Source: Gammaproteobacteria bacterium
GTDB lineage: Bacteria > Pseudomonadota > Gammaproteobacteria > DRLM01
Direction of reading: 5' to 3'
Assembly: GCA_015490395.1 (NCBI GenBank)
Contig: WFXX01000208.1
Span: 1 to 9,886, forward strand
Length of the DNA stretch: 9,886 nt
In this document: positions 6,503-9,886 of the stretch, piece by piece
Numbering within the stretch: position 1 is the first letter of the stretch
Layout: each line of letters opens with the position of its first letter
Notes under the pieces: model-generated
Told to the model about the DNA's origin: nothing
What the model saw: the letters and a program-made list of their open reading frames with translations, nothing else
Database searches by the model: none
Translations under genes and position numbers: made by a program

Positions 6503-6787
6503 ATGCCCGAGGCCCGCTGGCGCGGCGTGACCCTGGCCCGCAGCCCCCGCTGCCCGCGTGTGGACGGCCACCTCTACTTCCCGCCGGACACGGTGGAGCT
6601 GCAATACCTGCGCCCGAGCGCCACGCGCACCCGCTGCCCCCACAAGGGCGAGGCCCGCCACTTTGACGTGGTAGTGGGCGGAGCGGTGTTGCACGATGCC
6701 GCCTGGTGCTATCCGGACCCCCTCCCGGCCGCCCGGGCCATCCGGGACCACATCGCCTTCTGGCGGGGGGTGGAGGTGCTCCCTTGA
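6503..6787 (+). CDS. DUF427 domain protein
   Basis: A 94-aa cytoplasmic protein that fits a single DUF427 domain (about 90 residues). Seen: VDGHLYFPPDTV at 20-31, the conserved TRCPHKGEARHFDV at 43-56, and the C-terminal AWCYPDPLPAARAIRDHIAFW at 67-87; this order is typical of the family. No signal peptide or membrane segment. The biochemical role of DUF427 is not established, so none is claimed. ATG at 6503 is supported by AGGGA at 6490-6494 with an 8-base gap, and is the only ATG start among the genes here. The stop TGA overlaps the TTG start of the next gene, which implies co-expression with the phosphodiesterase-like protein. Confidence 0.9.
   Translation: MPEARWRGVTLARSPRCPRVDGHLYFPPDTVELQYLRPSATRTRCPHKGEARHFDVVVGGAVLHDAAWCYPDPLPAARAIRDHIAFWRGVEVLP
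6772..6786 (+). promoter_or_regulatory. Strong ribosome binding site deciding a TTG start
   Basis: GGAGG at 6772-6776 lies 7 bases before TTG at 6784. It supports a start that overlaps the preceding stop codon, rather than the in-frame GTG at 6805. Confidence 0.6.
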
Positions 6788-7953
6788 GCGGGGCCTGGGA
6801 GCGGGTGCCGCCGAACCACGAGGGCGGCGGCCTGCTCAACCTGGTGGCCAGCCTGGAGGAGGCCCTGGGCGGGCGTCCCCAGGCCCCACCGGCCACGGCC
6901 CTGCCTCCCGTAGCGCTGCGGGGCGCGGAGGCGGTGGTGCTGTTGCTGGTGGACGGGCTGGGCCTGGAGCTGCTGCAGCGGCGGGGCGGGCCCCTGCTGG
7001 AGGCCCTGCGCGCGCCCCTGACCAGCGTCTGCCCGGCCACCACGGCCTCGGCGGTGACCACCTGCCTCACCGGCGAGCCCCCGGGGCGGCACGGCCTCAC
7101 CGGCTGGTTCGTATGGCTGCGGGAGCTGGGGGCCGTGACCGCGGTCCTGCCCTGGCGGCCGCGGGCCGCTGGCCCCGCCTGGTCGCCCGGGGCCTGGCCG
7201 GAGGCGGGGACGGTCCTGAGGCTGCGGCCCTTGGCGGCGCGCCTGCCAGGGCCGGCCTGCCTGGTCACCGAGGCGCCCCTGGTGGCCACTCCCTACAGCC
7301 GGGCGGCGGCGGCAGGTTGGCACCCTTTCCCCTACCAGGGCCTGGAGGGGCTGGTGGCACGCACCGTGGAGGCGGTGGAGACATCCCTACCCCCGGGCCC
7401 CCGTCTGGTCCACGCCTACTGGCCGGAGCTGGACCGCCTGCAGCACCGCCTGGGCCCGGACCACCCCGAGGTGGCGGGCCACCTGCAGGCCTTGGAGGAG
7501 GCGGTGCTGGAGCTGGCCGCACGGCTCCGGGCCCGGGGCGTCCCCCTCCTGGTCATCGCTGATCACGGCTTGGTGCCGGTGGAGCGCAGCCTAGAGCTGG
7601 AGAGGCATCCGGAGCTGCGGGCGTTGCTGCGCCTGCCCCTCTGCGGCGAGCCCCGCCTGGCCTACTGCTACGTGCGCCCCGGCCGGGAGCGGGCCTTCGA
7701 GGCCTACGTGGCCGGGCGCCTCGGGACCTGCTGCCGGCTGCACCGGGCCGAGGAGCTGGTGGCCGCGGGTTGGTACGGCCCACCGCCCCATCACCCGGAG
7801 CTGGCCGAGCGGCTGGGGGACTACGTGCTGGAGGCGGCCCCGGGCTGGGTGCTCCGGGACCGCCTCCCCGGCGAGGAGGCGCATCCCCTGCGGGGGGCCC
7901 ACGGGGGCCTGAGCCCCGCGGAGATGCGCATCCCCCTGCTCGCCTTCCTGTGA
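6784..7953 (+). CDS. Alkaline phosphatase-superfamily phosphodiesterase/nucleotide pyrophosphatase-like protein
   Basis: A 389-aa predicted metal-dependent phosphoester hydrolase of the type I phosphodiesterase/nucleotide pyrophosphatase group. All the expected metal and nucleophile elements are visible: Asp57 in LLLVDGLG; nucleophile Thr86 or Thr87 in CPATTASAVTTCLTG (83-97), followed by the typical PPGRHGLTGW (99-108); Asp217 and His221 in YWPELDRLQHRLGPDH; Asp260-His261 in VIADHG; and His373 in GAHGGLSPAEMRIPLLA. No clear signal peptide, so it is probably cytoplasmic. TTG at 6784 is chosen because GGAGG at 6772-6776 sits 7 bases upstream and the start overlaps the DUF427 stop (TTGA). GTG at 6805 is the alternative. 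The substrate is unknown. The gene converges with the RND gene on the other strand. Confidence 0.88.
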   Translation: MSGAWERVPPNHEGGGLLNLVASLEEALGGRPQAPPATALPPVALRGAEAVVLLLVDGLGLELLQRRGGPLLEALRAPLTSVCPATTASAVTTCLTGEPPGRHGLTGWFVWLRELGAVTAVLPWRPRAAGPAWSPGAWPEAGTVLRLRPLAARLPGPACLVTEAPLVATPYSRAAAAGWHPFPYQGLEGLVARTVEAVETSLPPGPRLVHAYWPELDRLQHRLGPDHPEVAGHLQALEEAVLELAARLRARGVPLLVIADHGLVPVERSLELERHPELRALLRLPLCGEPRLAYCYVRPGRERAFEAYVAGRLGTCCRLHRAEELVAAGWYGPPPHHPELAERLGDYVLEAAPGWVLRDRLPGEEAHPLRGAHGGLSPAEMRIPLLAFL

Positions 7954-7969
7954 GGCAGGCTGGGCCTCA
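7951..7969. terminator. Small hairpin spanning the two convergent stop codons
   Basis: TGAGGC (7951-7956) and GCCTCA (7964-7969) are perfect complements with a 7-base loop. The left arm contains the phosphodiesterase stop and the right arm the RND stop read on the other strand. A weak bidirectional transcription end is possible, though no T-run follows on either side. Confidence 0.35.
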
Positions 7970-9886
7970 GCAGGGCGCGGTCTCCTGGGCGCCGCCCTGC
8001 AGCCGAGCCGCCTCCCGTCGGCCCAGGAGGGCGTAGTACATCACGGGGATCACCACCAAGGTCAGCAGGGTGGAGACAAAGACCCCGAAGATGAGGGACA
8101 CGGCAAGGCCCTTGAAGATGGGATCGTCCAGGATGAAGAAGGCCCCCAGCATGGCCGCCAGCGCCGTGAGGGCGATGGGCTTGGCCCGCACGGCCCCGGA
8201 GCGGATCACCGCCTCCTCCAGGGGCATCCCTTGGCGCAGGGCCTGGCGCACGAAGTCCACCAGCAGGATGGAGTTGCGCACGATGATCCCGGCCAGGGCG
8301 ATCATGCCGATCATGGAGGTGGCGGTGAACTGGGCCCCCAGCAGGGCGTGGCCGGGCATCACGCCCACGATCGTCAGGGGGATGGGGGCCATGATCACGA
8401 TGGGGGCCAGGTAGGAGCGGAACTCGGCCACCACCAGCAGGTAGATGAGCACCAGCCCCACCGCATAGGCCAGCCCCATGTCCCTGAAGGTCTCGTAGGT
8501 CACCTGCCACTCCCCGTCCCATTTCAGGGCGTAGCGGTGGGGGTCCTCGGGCGGGGCCAGCAGGTGCTGCTCCAGCCGGCCGCCGCCCGGGGGCTCCAGC
8601 TTCCGCAGCTGCCCCATCATGGCGAACATGGCATAGAGGGGGCTGTCCAGCTCACCGGCCGCGTTGCCGGTGACGTAGACCACCGGGAGGAGGTCCTTAT
8701 GGTGGATGACCTGCTCGCGGGTGGCCGCCACCGGCCGCACCAGCTCCCACAGCGGCACCAGCTCTCCCGAGCGGGACCGCACCTTCAGCCCCAGCAGGGA
8801 CCGGGCCCGGGCCCGGTCGGCCAGGGGCAGCTCTAGACGCACGGGCACCGGATACTTGACGTGGGCCCCGTGCAGATAGGTCACGTCCTCGCCCCCGAGG
8901 GCGATGGCCACCGCGTCGGCGACGGCCTGCTGGTCCACCCCCAGGAGGGCCGCCTTCTGCCGGTCCACCTGCAGAATCAGGCGGGGGCCGGGGGCGGTGA
9001 GGGAGTCGTCCACGTCCACCACCCCGGGCATGGCGGCGAACACCTCCCGCACCCGTCGGGCGAGGGCCCTCCGACCCTCGGCGTCGGGCCCGTAGATCTC
9101 GGCCACCAGGGGGGCCTGCACCGGCGGGCCCGGGGGCACCTCCACCACCTGCACCACGGCCCCGTAGCGGCGGGCCACCTCCTGCACCGGGGCGCGCAGG
9201 GCCAGGGCGATCTCGTGGCTCTGCCGCTCCCGCAGCCGCTTGTCCACCAGGTTGATCTGGATATCGCCGAGATGCGGACCCTGGCGCAGGTAGTACTGGC
9301 GCACCAGCCCATTGAAATTGATGGGCGAGCTCGTGCCCGCGTAGGCCACGTAGGCGCCCACCTCCGGCACCTGGCGCAGCACCTCGCCCAAGGCGTGCAG
9401 CACCTCGGCGGTGCGCTCCAAGGTGCTGCCCTCGGGCAGGTCCACCACCAGCTGCAGCTCGGACTTGTTGTCGAAGGGCAGCATCTTGAGGACGACGAGG
9501 CCCGATACGGGCAGCGCCACGGCACCCCCGATGAGCACGAGCATGGCGCCAAGCATCAGCAAGCGCCGCCGCCCGCCCCGGCGCTCATCGAGGAAGGGCC
9601 CGACCAGGCGCTCGGAGAGGGCGAGCAGCCGTCCGGCCGCGGCCTCACCCGCGTGCGCGTGGTCGTGCCGGGTGTGCGCCAGCATGCGCCCCGTAAGCCA
9701 CGGTGTGATGACGAAGGCCACCGCCAGCGAGATCAGCATCCCCGTGCTGGCGTTGATGGGGATGGGGCTCATGTAGGGCCCCATCCCCATCAACGCCAGC
9801 ACGGGGATGCTGATCTCGCTGGCGGTGGCCTTCGTCATCACACCGTGGCTTACGGGGCGCATGCTGGCGCACACCCGGCACGACCA
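7967..9886 (-). CDS. RND efflux pump permease, C-terminal half (5' part missing; right end chimeric)
   Basis: Inner-membrane, proton-driven RND-family exporter subunit, normally about 1,000 aa and working with a periplasmic adaptor and outer-membrane channel. Seen from right to left: GPYMSPIPINASTGMLISLAVAF in the TM6 region; a His-rich loop (HTRHDHAHAGE, about 9640-9675); TM7 with LPVSGLVVLKMLPFDNKSELQ; a large periplasmic part (about 8500-9460); then TM8-TM12 including AEFRSYLAPIVIMAPIPLTIVG, GIIVRNSILLVDFV and LTLVVIPVMYYALLGRR near the C-terminus. It resembles HAE-type drug/hydrophobe exporters more than CusA-type metal pumps, but the substrate cannot be called. The gene stops at 7967, 13 bases from the convergent neighbour's stop. 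Residues encoded right of about 9777 are the antisense copy of its own sequence within an inverted repeat and are not real RND sequence, so the true N-terminal half is absent. Confidence 0.88.
   Translation of the reverse strand, partial: WSCRVCASMRPVSHGVMTKATASEISIPVLALMGMGPYMSPIPINASTGMLISLAVAFVITPWLTGRMLAHTRHDHAHAGEAAAGRLLALSERLVGPFLDERRGGRRRLLMLGAMLVLIGGAVALPVSGLVVLKMLPFDNKSELQLVVDLPEGSTLERTAEVLHALGEVLRQVPEVGAYVAYAGTSSPINFNGLVRQYYLRQGPHLGDIQINLVDKRLRERQSHEIALALRAPVQEVARRYGAVVQVVEVPPGPPVQAPLVAEIYGPDAEGRRALARRVREVFAAMPGVVDVDDSLTAPGPRLILQVDRQKAALLGVDQQAVADAVAIALGGEDVTYLHGAHVKYPVPVRLELPLADRARARSLLGLKVRSRSGELVPLWELVRPVAATREQVIHHKDLLPVVYVTGNAAGELDSPLYAMFAMMGQLRKLEPPGGGRLEQHLLAPPEDPHRYALKWDGEWQVTYETFRDMGLAYAVGLVLIYLLVVAEFRSYLAPIVIMAPIPLTIVGVMPGHALLGAQFTATSMIGMIALAGIIVRNSILLVDFVRQALRQGMPLEEAVIRSGAVRAKPIALTALAAMLGAFFILDDPIFKGLAVSLIFGVFVSTLLTLVVIPVMYYALLGRREAARLQGGAQETAPC
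9660..9886. repeat. 109-bp perfect inverted repeat with 9-bp spacer at the window edge
   Basis: Bases 9660-9768 are exactly the reverse complement of 9778-9886, around the spacer TCATGTAGG (9769-9777). The match continues to the last base of the window, so the arm may be longer. The left arm is genuine RND coding sequence, and the right arm puts that gene's antisense in front of it. Such fold-backs at sequence ends are typical of amplification or assembly chimeras. Confidence 0.95.

Noticed and set aside
6706..6783. Longer N-terminus for the phosphodiesterase starting at ATG 6706
   Set aside because: It would overlap the DUF427 gene by 82 bases and adds a Gly/Pro-rich leader unlike the family. 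TTG 6784 has a strong Shine-Dalgarno.
7821..8522. Minus-strand 233-codon frame and + strand 201-codon frame (8231-8836) inside the RND gene
   Set aside because: Both are compositionally biased shadows of the RND coding sequence, which has recognisable transmembrane segments and motifs.
9660..9886. The inverted repeat as transposon ends, an attachment site or a terminator
   Set aside because: The arms are internal RND coding sequence, the spacer is only 9 bp, and there is no transposase or target duplication. A fold-back chimera explains it better.

Overview
The window is a very GC-rich (by eye about 70% or more), densely coding stretch from a Gram-negative bacterium. A TonB-dependent outer-membrane receptor and an RND efflux pump require an outer membrane. 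The GC content, GTG starts and protein style fit a high-GC proteobacterium, perhaps a gammaproteobacterial chemolithotroph, but there is no rRNA or marker gene to fix this. No tRNA, rRNA, CRISPR or insertion sequence was seen, and no gene-free stretch exceeds 189 bp.

Region 1 (1-3433, + strand) is a tight three-gene unit: a thiamine-diphosphate enzyme of the acetolactate synthase superfamily, then two adjacent short proteins of the citrate synthase/citryl-CoA lyase fold. Gaps and overlaps of a few bases suggest co-transcription and translational coupling. In my hand alignment both citrate synthase-like proteins lack the His/His/Asp catalytic residues, and the ThDP enzyme carries a strongly basic Arg-rich insert. 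This is the best candidate for an undescribed system here.

Region 2 (3496-6313, + strand) follows after 62 bp: a TonB-dependent receptor with signal peptide, then an integral-membrane methyltransferase-like protein (NnrU/isoprenylcysteine carboxyl methyltransferase type) whose ribosome binding site overlaps the receptor stop codon. It may share a transcript with region 1.

Region 3 (6314-6502) is non-coding, with stem-loops, short CCGGT repeats and a good -10-like hexamer. It probably separates two transcription units. A DUF427 protein and an alkaline-phosphatase-superfamily phosphodiesterase follow as an overlapping pair (6503-7953).

Region 4 (7967-9886, - strand) is the C-terminal half of an RND efflux permease, convergent with the phosphodiesterase gene. 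Only 13 bp separate the two stop codons, which lie in the arms of a small hairpin. The right edge of the window is a 109-bp perfect inverted repeat (arms 9660-9768 and 9778-9886, spacer 9 bp). It folds the RND gene back on its own antisense and is most likely an assembly or amplification chimera at a contig end. The pump sequence right of about 9777 should not be trusted.

Six of the seven starts I assign are GTG or TTG (the first and last genes may begin outside the window). Only the DUF427 gene starts with ATG.
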